Assembly: GCF_002211365.1 (NCBI RefSeq)
Contig: NZ_LOKZ01000001.1
Coordinates: forward strand, 620,001-684,000
Length of the DNA stretch: 64,000 nucleotides
Direction of reading: 5' to 3'
DNA from: Rhizobium sp. R711
Lineage (GTDB): Bacteria; Pseudomonadota; Alphaproteobacteria; Rhizobiales; Rhizobiaceae
Made by a program: the position numbers and the translations under genes. Under the pieces are notes generated by a model. That model was not told the DNA's origin, did no database searches, and saw nothing but the letters and a program-made list of their open reading frames with translations. Below, in pieces: positions 55,636-64,000 of this stretch (within the stretch, counting starts at the first letter, position 1; every line of letters begins with the position of its first letter).

Positions 55636-56604
55636 ATGACTTTTGCCGATCCCAACACCCACGCGCCGGCCCAGCAAAGCGCCCGTGAAATCGGTGACGC
55701 CTGGAGCAAGATGGTGGCCCGACGCCGCTTCTATACCGGCCTTGGGCTGGTGATCCTGCTTGCCGCTTTCATCGCCTCCGTGCGTTTTGCCGATGAAAGC
55801 AATGCCGGCCATTTCTTTGAGCGCCTGCCGCATCTCTTCGATTTTCTGAACTGGCTCATTCCCAAGGATTGGAATGATGTCTGGCGCGCCCTGTTGGATA
55901 TCGCAAACCCGACCCAGAAGACCGGTGAAGAGTATAATTTCGCCCAGGGTCGCGTCTATGTCTGGGGCGGCTTCTATATCCCCGAATATTTCGAGCTGAT
56001 GATCATCACGATCAACGTCGCGCTCGTTTCGACGATCATCGGCTTCATCTTCGCCGTGCCGCTGAGCTTTCTCGTGGCCCGCAATCTGGCGCCGTCCAAT
56101 CCGCTGCGCATCATCGCCAAGCGTCTGACGGAACTCCTCCGCGCGTTCCCCGAGATTGTTATCGCAGGCCTGTTTTCCGCCATCCTCTCGATCGGTCCGG
56201 TTGCCGCGATCATTGCAGTCGGCCTGCACACCATCGGTGCGCTCGGCAAACTTTTCTATGAAGTTGTCGAAAACATCGACATGAAGCCGGATGAAGGCAT
56301 GAAAGCCGTCGGCGCCAGCTGGTCGGAGCGCGTCCGCTTCGCTGCCCTGCCGCAGGTCATGCCGAACTTCGTCTCCTACGCGCTGCTGCGCCTGGAGATC
56401 AATGTCCGCGCCTCCACCATCATCGGTGCGGTCGGCGGCGGCGGTATCGGTGAGGAGTTGAAGCTCTCCATCTCGCGCGGTTTCGGCGCCAAGACGATGG
56501 CTCTCGTTCTCCTGCTCTTCATCACCATCGTTGCGGTCGACCAGTTCTCCGCATGGCTGCGCCGCCGCCTCGTCGGTGAGCACGCCTTCCTTTTGCAGCA
56601 TTGA
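55636..56604 (+). CDS. phnE: Phosphonate ABC transporter permease PhnE (first)
   Basis: 322 residues. An N-terminal helix (about 33-52), a periplasmic segment, then the BPD_transp_1 domain with LTELLRAFPEIVIAGLFSAI, KPDEGMKAVGASWSERVRFAALPQVMPNF and VRASTIIGAVGGGGIGEEL, all typical of PhnE. It ends just before the second permease start (8 bases). Works as a heterodimer with the next gene product. Confidence 0.95.
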   Translation: MTFADPNTHAPAQQSAREIGDAWSKMVARRRFYTGLGLVILLAAFIASVRFADESNAGHFFERLPHLFDFLNWLIPKDWNDVWRALLDIANPTQKTGEEYNFAQGRVYVWGGFYIPEYFELMIITINVALVSTIIGFIFAVPLSFLVARNLAPSNPLRIIAKRLTELLRAFPEIVIAGLFSAILSIGPVAAIIAVGLHTIGALGKLFYEVVENIDMKPDEGMKAVGASWSERVRFAALPQVMPNFVSYALLRLEINVRASTIIGAVGGGGIGEELKLSISRGFGAKTMALVLLLFITIVAVDQFSAWLRRRLVGEHAFLLQH

Positions 56605-56612
56605 GGTCCGCC

Positions 56613-57953
56613 ATGACGGTGATCGACGCCAACCGGATGCACGAGATCGAGCAGCGTTATCCGGAGTATTTCAAACGTTCCTTCCGGCAGCGCTTCGGCG
56701 GCCTGATGATCGTGATCGCGACGCTTGTCTATGGGCTTTACGCAACCTGGTTCTTCGACCTGCCGAAGCTGCTTGCCGATGCCCATTGGGAGCGCGTCGG
56801 CCTCTATCTCAGCCAGTGGGTAAGCTATGACGTGCAGCTCGAATTGCGCATTGGCGATGACGGCATCACGGTCAAATATCCGCGTTTCTCGCCGCTCGGC
56901 GACAACCCGCATCCGGATTGGGTCATCAACAATCCGGATGGCAGCGTCACGGTTTCGGTCAGCGGCACAAGCCGCAGCGTTACCATCTCCAAAACGGAGA
57001 CGACGGTGACCGCCCACGGCATCAGCGTGCCGGTGGAAGTCTCCAGCGGCGCACCGAAGCTCGTCGGCCCCGTGCCGAGCTGGATGACGGTCTACGACGA
57101 CAACGTCCTAGCCGACCTGGGCTTTGCCGGCGACGTCAGCATTTCGGTCGATCGCGTCAAGGTGCGCAAGCGCTTCCTCGGCTGGGCGAATTTCGTTTTC
57201 GACACCCAATCGCCATTCTTCGGCAAGCCGGCGAGCAAGGTCATCAGCCTGATCGTTTCGGGACCGGAACTGAAGCCCGGCCAATCCAACCTGTCGCTTG
57301 CCTTCGATAATATGTGGCACAACAGCGCCTGGCAGCACGGCGACGTCTGGACAAAACTGTTCCAGACCATCGTGATGGCTTTCCTGGGGACGCTGCTCGG
57401 TGCATTGTTCGCTTTTCCGCTGGCGTTTCTTGCAGCGCGCAACATCACCCCGAACAAGGTGCTGAATCAGGTCCTGAAGCGCTTCTTCGACTTTCTGCGC
57501 TCGGTCGACATGCTGATCTGGGCACTCTTTCTGACCCGCGCCTTCGGTCCCGGTCCTCTGGCTGGGTCCGGCGCGATTTTCCTCACCGAAACGGGCACGC
57601 TCGGCAAGCTCTATTCAGAAGGCCTGGAGAACGTCGACAACAAGCCGCGCGAAGGCATCAAATCGACCGGTGCGTCCACCGTACTCACGCATCGCTACGG
57701 CATTATTCCACAGGTCGTCCCTGTTTTCGTCAGCCAGACCCTCTACCAATGGGAGTCGAATGTTCGTGGCGCCACCATTATCGGCGCGGTTGGCGCGGGT
57801 GGTATCGGCCTCAAGCTTTGGGAAGCGATGCGCACCAACGCCAACTGGGAAAACGTCGCCTATATGGTGCTGTTGATTCTCATTGTCGTCTTCCTGTTCG
57901 ACATGGCCTCGAACGCGCTGCGCCATCGATTGATGGGCACCAAGGCACACTGA
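56613..57953 (+). CDS. phnE: Phosphonate ABC transporter permease PhnE2 with a large periplasmic insert
   Basis: 446 residues, about 120-170 longer than usual PhnE. After helix 1 (about 27-47) a hydrophilic stretch of about 190 residues (about 60-245) with beta-rich sequence (GSVTVSVSGTSRSVTISKTE) precedes the BPD_transp_1 domain (LFQTIVMAFLGTLLGALFAFP, PREGIKSTGASTVLTHRYGIIPQVVP, GATIIGAVGAGGIGLKL). The insert should face the periplasm and might contact PhnD. ATG 56613 follows GAGG; a TTG at 56601 is the alternative. Confidence 0.92.
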   Translation: MTVIDANRMHEIEQRYPEYFKRSFRQRFGGLMIVIATLVYGLYATWFFDLPKLLADAHWERVGLYLSQWVSYDVQLELRIGDDGITVKYPRFSPLGDNPHPDWVINNPDGSVTVSVSGTSRSVTISKTETTVTAHGISVPVEVSSGAPKLVGPVPSWMTVYDDNVLADLGFAGDVSISVDRVKVRKRFLGWANFVFDTQSPFFGKPASKVISLIVSGPELKPGQSNLSLAFDNMWHNSAWQHGDVWTKLFQTIVMAFLGTLLGALFAFPLAFLAARNITPNKVLNQVLKRFFDFLRSVDMLIWALFLTRAFGPGPLAGSGAIFLTETGTLGKLYSEGLENVDNKPREGIKSTGASTVLTHRYGIIPQVVPVFVSQTLYQWESNVRGATIIGAVGAGGIGLKLWEAMRTNANWENVAYMVLLILIVVFLFDMASNALRHRLMGTKAH

Positions 57954-58084
57954 AAAAGCGCAGGATCGTTCCGGATCATCATCATTCTGTCACGGAAATC
58001 TTTTAGCCGGAAGCCAGCTTGCGGTGGCGGTCAAATCACTGAACACTACAATCCGCATTCGGAACGATTCCCAGGATACGAGCC

Positions 58085-58780
58085 TTGCGCTACGCACTCT
58101 ATTTCACGCCGCCGAAGGACGATCCTTTGAACGGCACGGCCGCGCTCTGGCTCGGCCGCGATGCCTTCACCGGCGAAACTTACCCGGCTCCTGATCATCC
58201 GGACCTGCCGGCCGCCGAGCAGTTCGAGCTGACCGCCGATCCTCGCCGCTACGCTTTCCACGCGACGATCAAGGCGCCCTTCCATCTGGCAGCCTCCGTC
58301 ACTGAGAAGGACCTGATCCAGGTTGTTGAGGATTTTGCCGCCCGCACGTCGGCCTTCGAGATTCCCGAGCTGGTGCTTGGGCAACTGGGTAAATTCTTTG
58401 CGTTGGTGCCCGCTTTTCTGCATCCGCCGCTTCAGGATTTTGCTGCCACGGTGGTAAAATCCTTCGAGCCGTTTCGCGCCGCCTTGTCGGATGCCGATAT
58501 CGCGCGCCGCAATCCGGAAAGACTAAGCGAGAGCCAGAGGACCAATCTGTTGCGCTGGGGCTATCCCTATGTGATGGATGACTTCGGGTTTCATATGACG
58601 CTGACCGGCCAGGTGCCGCAGGAGCGTGCCGGCATAATGAAGGCCATTCTGGCGGAGCGTTTCGCCGCCTTTACTGGCCGGCCGCTCCCGATCACCGGCC
58701 TTGCCGTTTTCGTTGAGGAGGCGCGCGGCGCTCCGTTTACAGCCCATTCCTGGTGGCCGCTTGCCGGCGCGAAAAACTGA
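58085..58780 (+). CDS. DUF1045 (TIGR03223) protein, 2H-phosphoesterase-like
   Basis: 231 residues. Two HxT motifs, HATIKAPFHL (about 59) and HMTLTGQVP (about 168), fit the 2H phosphoesterase fold. Other landmarks: MRYALYFTPPKDDPLNGTAALWLGRDAFTG. This family is found only with phn genes and could act on a cyclic phosphate intermediate, as PhnPP/RcsN-type enzymes do; that is an inference. It starts at TTG 58085, 132 bases after phnE2, and precedes phnM by 13 bases. Confidence 0.85.
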   Translation: MRYALYFTPPKDDPLNGTAALWLGRDAFTGETYPAPDHPDLPAAEQFELTADPRRYAFHATIKAPFHLAASVTEKDLIQVVEDFAARTSAFEIPELVLGQLGKFFALVPAFLHPPLQDFAATVVKSFEPFRAALSDADIARRNPERLSESQRTNLLRWGYPYVMDDFGFHMTLTGQVPQERAGIMKAILAERFAAFTGRPLPITGLAVFVEEARGAPFTAHSWWPLAGAKN

Positions 58781-58793
58781 GAGACCATATTCA

Positions 58794-59933
58794 ATGACCA
58801 AAGAAACCGTCTTCTCCAACGCTCGCATTGTCCTCGAGGATGAAATCATCGAAGGCTCGGTCCTCGTCCGCGACGGCAAGATTGCCGATATCTCGACAGG
58901 CAACTCGCATGTCGGTGAGGATTTCGAAGGCGACTACCTGATCCCTGGTCTCGTCGAGCTCCACACCGACCATCTCGAAGGCCACTATTCGCCGCGCCCG
59001 GGCCTGCGCTGGCACAAGACGGCGGCGATCCAGGCGCATGATGCCCAGATCGTCACATCCGGCATCACCACGGTCTTCGATTGCCTGCGCATGGGCGCAG
59101 ACGAGGATGGCGGCTTCGAGCACGGCGAGATGCGCGAGATGGCCGATGCGATCCAGAAGGCCGAGCAGGAAGGCCGTTTGCGGGCTGAACATCTGCTTCA
59201 CCTGCGCTGCGAGGTCTCCGCTGACAACGTGCTGCAGCACTTCTCCGATTTCGAAAACGATCCCTACGTCCGTCTTGTCTCGCTGATGGACCACGCGCCT
59301 GGCCAGCGGCAGTTCCAGACGATGGACCAGTACATCTTCTACTACCAGAAGAAGCGCGGTCTCTCCGATGCCGAGTTCGCCAAGTTCGTCGATCGCCGCG
59401 TGACGGAGTCCGAGCGCAACTCGACGCCGCATCGCGCGGCCATTTCCAGGGTCTGCGCTGAGCGTGGCATTACCGTCGCCAGTCACGACGACGCAACGCT
59501 CGCCCATGTCGACGAAGCCATCGAAAATGGCGTTCGCCTCGCCGAATTCCCGACCAGCTTCGACGCTGCCAAGGCGTCGCACGAGCATGGCATGAGCGTG
59601 CTGATGGGCGCCCCGAACATCGTTCGCGGCAAGTCGCACTCCGGCAACATTGCCGCCCGTGATCTCGCCGAACACGGCGTTCTCGACGTGCTGTCCTCCG
59701 ACTACGTCCCGCTCAGCCTCCTCTACGCGCCCTTCCTGATCGCCGACGAAGTCGAGAGCATTTCGCTGCCGAAGGCGATCGCCATGGTCACTGCTACTCC
59801 GGCCCGCGCCGTCAGCCTCAACGACCGCGGCCGCATCGCCACCGGCCTGCGCGCCGATCTCGTCCGGGTCTTCCGTGACCACGGCGTGCCGGTCACCCGT
59901 TCTGTTTGGCGTGAAGGGCGCCGTGTCGCATGA
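58794..59933 (+). CDS. phnM: PhnM, alpha-D-ribose 1-methylphosphonate 5-triphosphate diphosphatase
   Basis: 379 residues. Amidohydrolase that removes pyrophosphate from the ribosyl phosphonate triphosphate before PhnJ acts. The metal site ELHTDHLEGHYSPRPGLRW, DHAPGQRQF, VASHDDATLAHVDEA and LSSDYVPLSLL are conserved. ATG 58794 gives the family start (MTKETVFSNARIVLEDE); the longer frame lies within the preceding gene. It overlaps phnN by ATGA. Confidence 0.96.
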   Translation: MTKETVFSNARIVLEDEIIEGSVLVRDGKIADISTGNSHVGEDFEGDYLIPGLVELHTDHLEGHYSPRPGLRWHKTAAIQAHDAQIVTSGITTVFDCLRMGADEDGGFEHGEMREMADAIQKAEQEGRLRAEHLLHLRCEVSADNVLQHFSDFENDPYVRLVSLMDHAPGQRQFQTMDQYIFYYQKKRGLSDAEFAKFVDRRVTESERNSTPHRAAISRVCAERGITVASHDDATLAHVDEAIENGVRLAEFPTSFDAAKASHEHGMSVLMGAPNIVRGKSHSGNIAARDLAEHGVLDVLSSDYVPLSLLYAPFLIADEVESISLPKAIAMVTATPARAVSLNDRGRIATGLRADLVRVFRDHGVPVTRSVWREGRRVA

Positions 59934-60529
59934 ACCCGTCGCACGAACCTCACATCGTTCCGGGCACCGAACGCGGCATCATGGTCGTGGTCGTTGGTCC
60001 GAGCGGTGCCGGCAAGGACACGTTGATGGCGCTGGCCGCCAAGCACTTCCGGGGTCGTCCAGAGGTGCATTTCGTCCGCCGCGTCATCACCCGTCACACC
60101 CATGCCGGCGGCGAGCAGCATCTCGCCGTGTCGGACCAGGGCTTTGCGTCGATGGAACAGGCCGGAAGTTTTGCGGTCTGGTGGGAAGCACACGGCCTGA
60201 AATATGGCATTCCGGCCGAGGTGTCGGTGTCGCTCGCTCAGGGAAATTTGGTTATCGCCAATGGCTCGCGCTCGGCGCTTCACCATTTCAAGGCCGCTTT
60301 CCCGCGGCTCAAGGTCATCAATGTGACGGCGACCGCCGAGGTGCTGGCCAGCCGTCTGGAAGCGCGCGGCCGCGAGACGCATGAAGACATCATGGCGCGT
60401 CTCGCCCGTGGCCCGCTGACGGTGCGTGGCGATTACGACGTGACCGACGTCGACAACAGCGGTTCGCTGGAAGACGGCGAGCGCAGGATCGTGGATGCGC
60501 TGAACGGCTTCCTCGCGGAAGTGGCATAG
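59930..60529 (+). CDS. phnN: PhnN, ribose 1,5-bisphosphate phosphokinase
   Basis: 199 residues. Phosphorylates ribose 1,5-bisphosphate to PRPP, so the ribose from C-P cleavage is recycled. Guanylate-kinase-like P-loop VVVGPSGAGKDTLM at about 20-33, RRVITRHTHAGGEQHLAVSD, and ANGSRSALHHFK. It overlaps phnM by 4 bases and is the last clear member of the phosphonate operon; the GrpB-family gene follows after 14 bases. Confidence 0.95.
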   Translation: MNPSHEPHIVPGTERGIMVVVVGPSGAGKDTLMALAAKHFRGRPEVHFVRRVITRHTHAGGEQHLAVSDQGFASMEQAGSFAVWWEAHGLKYGIPAEVSVSLAQGNLVIANGSRSALHHFKAAFPRLKVINVTATAEVLASRLEARGRETHEDIMARLARGPLTVRGDYDVTDVDNSGSLEDGERRIVDALNGFLAEVA

Positions 60530-60543
60530 GATCGGGAGGTACG

Positions 60544-61053
60544 ATGGCCATCGTTGTCGTTGCTTACAATCCCGAGTGGCCACAGCTTTTCGACGAGGTC
60601 AAAGCAGAGCTGCATCCGGTACTATCCGATTTGGCACCGTTTTTTCATCATGTCGGTAGCACATCGGTTCCTGGTCTTGCCGCGAAGCCCAAGATCGATC
60701 TGCACGCTGCTTTTTGCAATGAGGATGGGTTACTGACCGCGATCGAGCGGGTAAAAGACCTCTCCGCCTACACGTTTCACGGTGACAAATACAACGACCA
60801 GAGCTGGACCTTCACCAGCGGCAAGGGCTCCTACGGCGCGCGGCTCTATCTCTGTTCATCCGATAACCACGTGCTCCGCGATCGCATCGTTTTCCGCGAC
60901 TACTTGCGGGCGCATCCCCAGCGGGCGCAAGCATACGCCGCGCTGAAGCTTCGCCTGATGAGCGAGGCGAACGACGATTGGGCCTACTACACCGGCGGCA
61001 AGACCGACTTCGTACGCGAGACCTTACGTCTCGCGGCTGGCGAGGCGGACTGA
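60544..61053 (+). CDS. GrpB-family (UPF0157) nucleotidyltransferase-fold protein
   Basis: 169 residues. GrpB family: IVVVAYNPEWPQLFDEVKAEL, HHVGSTSVPGLAAKPKIDLH, with the nucleotidyltransferase-like GSTSVPGL...KIDL pattern, and FRDYLRAHPQRAQAYAALK. GGGAGG lies before the ATG. Function is unknown; it is 14 bases after phnN and may be cotranscribed by chance. Confidence 0.88.
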   Translation: MAIVVVAYNPEWPQLFDEVKAELHPVLSDLAPFFHHVGSTSVPGLAAKPKIDLHAAFCNEDGLLTAIERVKDLSAYTFHGDKYNDQSWTFTSGKGSYGARLYLCSSDNHVLRDRIVFRDYLRAHPQRAQAYAALKLRLMSEANDDWAYYTGGKTDFVRETLRLAAGEAD

Positions 61054-61484
61054 TCCGCGGTGCAATTTTGTTGTGCGTGGAAAAAATCGAATGAACTTTC
61101 AGTGATTTGAACAAACTGTTCTTCCCCGCCGATCCCCGCGCAAATGATCTGCGGCACACTGATGACGTCATTGGACAGGGAGCCGGGTCGCGAACCGGAT
61201 CTGACAAAATTGGTCGAAATCCGGCGTTCGATAATCATTGCAGGAGAGGGATCGTAGGCCGTCAGGACCGGCGATCCACCGCAACGGAAGGGCCGAGAGA
61301 CGCTCCTGTCGGCCTGGAAGAGTGGGGACTCGATGCGATCGGGCAGGCGGCGCCGCCTGACAATCCACATCTACCACGACGTCGCCTGCCCATTCCCAGC
61401 AAGCCCAAGCCGTACCGGATCACTCTTCGGCGCGGACATCACTGCTGGCGGCGGCACCCGTTCTGGGATGTCACAGCCACTGCG
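61054..61484. other. Gap between GrpB-family gene and ftsK; no supported gene
   Basis: 431 bases. I find no gene that I can support. One plus-strand frame near 61360 reads TIHIYHDVACP, reminiscent of the start of DsbA/FrnE-type proteins, but the following sequence does not match and there is no CxxC. A decayed fragment is possible. No clear terminator was recognised for the converging genes. Confidence 0.5.
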
Positions 61485-63848
61485 TTATTCGCCTTCGCCG
61501 CGTCCAGCCACGATCTCGCGCTTGCCGACATGATTTGCCGGGCCAACGAGACCTTCCTTTTCCATGCGCTCGACGAGCGAAGCCGCACGGTTGTAGCCGA
61601 TGCCAAGACGGCGCTGGATGTAGGAGGTCGAGCACTTCTTGTCACGCATCACGACCTTGACCGCCTGCTGGTAAAGCTCGTCGCCGTCTTCGGAGCCCAT
61701 GGCGCTCTTGTCGAAGACTGCGTTGTCCTCTTCTTCGCCGGCCTCGTCTTCCTCGTCAGCTGTAACGGTGTCGAGATACTCCGGCCGACCCTGCGTCTTC
61801 AGGTGCGCGACGACCTTCTCCACCTCGGCATCCGAAACAAATGGTCCGTGTACGCGCGAAATCCGCCCGCCGCCCTGCATGTGCAGCATGTCGCCCTGGC
61901 CGAGCAGCTGTTCGGCTCCCTGTTCGCCAAGAATAGTGCGGCTGTCGATCTTCGACGTCACCTGGAAGGATATCCGCGTCGGGAAGTTCGCCTTGATGGT
62001 GCCGGTGATGACGTCGACCGACGGGCGCTGCGTCGCCATGATCAGGTGGATGCCGGCGGCGCGCGCCATCTGCGCCAGGCGCTGGATCGCCCCTTCGATT
62101 TCCTTGCCGGCGACCATCATCAGGTCGGCCATCTCGTCGACGATGACGACGATGTAAGGCATCGGCGTCAGATCCATCTCCTGTTGCTCCTCGATCGGAG
62201 CGCCCGTGCTTCTGTCGAAGCCGGTCTGGACCATGACGTGGATGGTCTCGCCCTTGTCGCGCGCCTGCGCCACGCGGCTGTTGTAGCCGTCGATATTGCG
62301 CACGCCGAGGCGCGACATCTTGCGATAGCGATCCTCCATCTCGCGTACCGCCCACTTCAGCGCCATGACGGCCTTCTTCGGGTCGGTGACGACAGGTGTC
62401 AAAAGGTGCGGGATGCCGTCATAGACGGAGAGTTCCAGCATCTTCGGATCGACCATGATCAGGCGGCACTGTTCCGGCGACATGCGGTAGAGCAGCGACA
62501 GGATCATCGTGTTGATGGCGACGGACTTGCCCGAACCGGTGGTGCCGGCGACGAGCAAATGCGGCATCTTCGCGAGCTCTGCGATGACGGGTTCGCCGCC
62601 GATCGTCTTGCCGAGGCCGAGCGCAAGCTTGTAGCCGCTTTTCTCGAAATCCTGGCTTTCGATCATCTCACGGAAGTAGACGGTTTCGCGCAGCGCGTTC
62701 GGCAGTTCGATACCGATGACGTTGCGGCCGGGAACCACGGCAACACGCGCCGACAGCGCCGACATCGAACGGGCGATATCGTCGGCCAAGCCGATGACGC
62801 GGGAGGACTTGACGCCCGGTGCCGGCTCGAACTCGTAAAGTGTGACGACGGGGCCGGGGCGGACATGGATGATCTCGCCCTTGATACCGAAATCCTCGAG
62901 CACGCTTTCGAGAAGGCCGGCATTCTGCTCCAGCGTCTCCTGCGACATGATCTCGCCGACACGCTCCGGCGGTTCCTGCAGCAGCGAATGTGAGGGGAAT
63001 TCGTAGCCGGAGGCATCGACCCTCGAGGGCACGATCTTCGGCGCGGCAAAGCGCGGCGCCGGAGCGAGCGGCTGGGGAGCCTGCGCGCGAACCGGCAGCG
63101 GAGCGATCGGCTGCGTCTTCGGCTGGACTGCCGCCGCTTCTTCTACGCGGGTCCGCTCGGTCGCGACCGGGCTCTGTGTTGCGCGGCCGCGCGTCAAACT
63201 GGCAGCCGGCGCGACGGGTGGCGGGGCGACCGGCTCAGGCATCGGTGCAACGGCGATTGCCTGATGTTGCCGACCTGGTCGCCACTCCATGACGCGGAAC
63301 CGGCTGATGATCGATTCGGGGCTGACTTCCGGCCGCGGCAATGAAATCTGAGGCAGTAGGATCGGTTCGGCTACCGCTTCCTCGAAGGCCATGACCTCCC
63401 AGAACGCGAAGTCCGAGATGGCAGCCAGTTCAGTGGATGCACGGACAATAGTCTCGGTTTCAGGCTCGACCGACATCACTGGCGATACAGCCACAGCCGG
63501 CTGCACTTCGATCGTAAGGGGGATCTCGGCTTCATGGACCTCGAGTGGGACGTTGGCGACAACAGGCGCCGCCGGCGCCACGCTCGCGCCGATTTCGGCC
63601 GCAACGCGTTCCTGCAGCGCAAGAGGCGGCGTGTGGACGGCTGGCGCCGGCACGCGCTTCGGATTGATCAGATTCTCGGGCGTGCGGGTGAACCGCACAT
63701 TCGGAGCCAGTGAAAAATTGCTCTGCCAGATTGGTGCCGTAGGCTTCTCGCCTGCGTATTCCTGCAGCTGTTCACCTTCGACTTCCGCGGAAATCTCCTC
63801 GGCCCCTGTCAGATTGGTTCTAGGAAAGCGCATACGACCGCTACTCAC
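61485..63848 (-). CDS. ftsK: FtsK/SpoIIIE-family DNA translocase without N-terminal membrane segments
   Basis: 787 residues. The motor is complete: alpha/beta translocase domains with Walker A GTTGSGKS at about 434-441, [33 protein letters not shown] and [16 protein letters not shown], and a gamma winged helix at the end ([32 protein letters not shown]). The first 290 residues are Pro/Ala/Glu-rich with no hydrophobic helix, unlike membrane-anchored FtsK. Start is GTG 63848 or ATG 63833, both with weak ribosome sites. Rhizobia can carry more than one FtsK, so this may be a soluble paralogue acting at dif sites. Confidence 0.9.
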   Translation of the reverse strand: MSSGRMRFPRTNLTGAEEISAEVEGEQLQEYAGEKPTAPIWQSNFSLAPNVRFTRTPENLINPKRVPAPAVHTPPLALQERVAAEIGASVAPAAPVVANVPLEVHEAEIPLTIEVQPAVAVSPVMSVEPETETIVRASTELAAISDFAFWEVMAFEEAVAEPILLPQISLPRPEVSPESIISRFRVMEWRPGRQHQAIAVAPMPEPVAPPPVAPAASLTRGRATQSPVATERTRVEEAAAVQPKTQPIAPLPVRAQAPQPLAPAPRFAAPKIVPSRVDASGYEFPSHSLLQEPPERVGEIMSQETLEQNAGLLESVLEDFGIKGEIIHVRPGPVVTLYEFEPAPGVKSSRVIGLADDIARSMSALSARVAVVPGRNVIGIELPNALRETVYFREMIESQDFEKSGYKLALGLGKTIGGEPVIAELAKMPHLLVAGTTGSGKSVAINTMILSLLYRMSPEQCRLIMVDPKMLELSVYDGIPHLLTPVVTDPKKAVMALKWAVREMEDRYRKMSRLGVRNIDGYNSRVAQARDKGETIHVMVQTGFDRSTGAPIEEQQEMDLTPMPYIVVIVDEMADLMMVAGKEIEGAIQRLAQMARAAGIHLIMATQRPSVDVITGTIKANFPTRISFQVTSKIDSRTILGEQGAEQLLGQGDMLHMQGGGRISRVHGPFVSDAEVEKVVAHLKTQGRPEYLDTVTADEEDEAGEEEDNAVFDKSAMGSEDGDELYQQAVKVVMRDKKCSTSYIQRRLGIGYNRAASLVERMEKEGLVGPANHVGKREIVAGRGEGE

Positions 63849-64000
63849 TCATGATTAGCAACTAATATCCGCTCTCGAATTAGGAAATGAAGGTTAATAA
63901 GTTCCTTCCATCCACACCATCGGTCGATGAAAAATATAAAGAAAAATGTTCAATATCAATTATTTGAAACGTGGAGAAAATTTTAATGGATTTTCGACGA
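63849..64000. other. A+T-rich region upstream of ftsK; possible gene start at right edge
   Basis: 152 bases, clearly A+T-rich, expected to hold the ftsK promoter. On the plus strand GGAG (63973-63976) precedes ATG 63986 at about 9 bases, with five open codons (MDFRR) before the window ends. This may be the start of a divergent gene but is too short to judge. Confidence 0.3.

Noticed and set aside
53941..56601. 886-codon open frame on the minus strand opposite phnC, phnD and phnE
   Set aside because: It is antisense to three well-identified genes, and its composition is that of a shadow frame in GC-rich coding DNA; no family is recognisable.
61360..61420. Possible DsbA/FrnE-type fragment (TIHIYHDVACP)
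   Set aside because: The match is only about ten residues, the CxxC motif is missing, and the following frame shows no similarity.
61107..62993. 628-codon open frame on the plus strand opposite ftsK
   Set aside because: Antisense shadow of the conserved FtsK motor; Arg/His/Asp-rich composition and no recognisable domain.
1..64000. CRISPR arrays, rRNA genes, replication origins and prophage modules
   Set aside because: I saw no regularly spaced repeats, no rRNA sequence, and no phage structural or replication gene set.

Overview
This is a GC-rich chromosomal segment from an alphaproteobacterium, most likely a Rhizobium-type member of the Rhizobiaceae. The evidence is a Caulobacter/Agrobacterium-style cpa (tad) pilus locus with a CtrA-like box, a carbon-phosphorus (C-P) lyase cluster in rhizobial order, and short conserved genes I recall from rhizobia. 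Placement below family level is inference. No database search was possible.

Region by region. (1) 1-8430: Flp/Tad pilus locus. The minus strand carries the pilin gene, then cpaA, cpaB, cpaC, cpaD, cpaE and cpaF; cpaF runs off the left edge. Divergently lie a stand-alone secretin N-terminal-domain protein and two TadE/F-type pseudopilins. (2) 8528-24605: nucleoside uptake and salvage. deoB-add-upp are on the plus strand. On the minus strand is a long, tightly packed unit: BMP-family binding protein, dual-ABC ATPase, two permeases, cdd, punA, deoC and deoA, then a second ribose/fructose-type ABC system whose two permease halves are fused in one 750-residue protein. The leader of that second binding protein holds mutually exclusive hairpins around its Shine-Dalgarno sequence. 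(3) 24911-28786: tRNA-Ser(GGA) followed by a decayed accessory patch. It holds two remnants of one serine recombinase, a GNAT-RHH toxin-antitoxin pair, an IS481-type transposase fragment, broken small genes and one intact small gene.

(4) 28787-38125: msrA, pncB, a small membrane protein, a GhrA-like dehydrogenase and a yejABEF peptide importer. (5) 38242-47018: a TetR regulator and isochorismatase-fold protein sharing a double palindrome, then mepA, mgsA, glk, an ABC exporter, dapB, gpmA, and a divergent HxlR regulator/SDR pair. (6) 47071-60529: phosphonate use. phnF is divergent from phnGHIJKL plus a hexapeptide acetyltransferase; a second unit holds phnC, D, E, E2, a 2H-phosphoesterase-like protein, phnM and phnN. 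Pho-box-like sites precede both units, and a PhnF-like palindrome precedes phnG. (7) 60544-64000: a GrpB-family gene and a convergent FtsK/SpoIIIE translocase with no visible N-terminal membrane segments.

How it works together. Imported nucleosides are cleaved by PunA and DeoA or deaminated by Add and Cdd. Upp recovers uracil, and DeoB/DeoC pass the sugar phosphate to glycolysis. The phosphonate importer PhnCDE feeds PhnG-L, with PhnM and PhnN recycling the ribosyl product. Both importer operons have a hairpin terminator right after the binding-protein gene, which would favour making more binding protein than permease.
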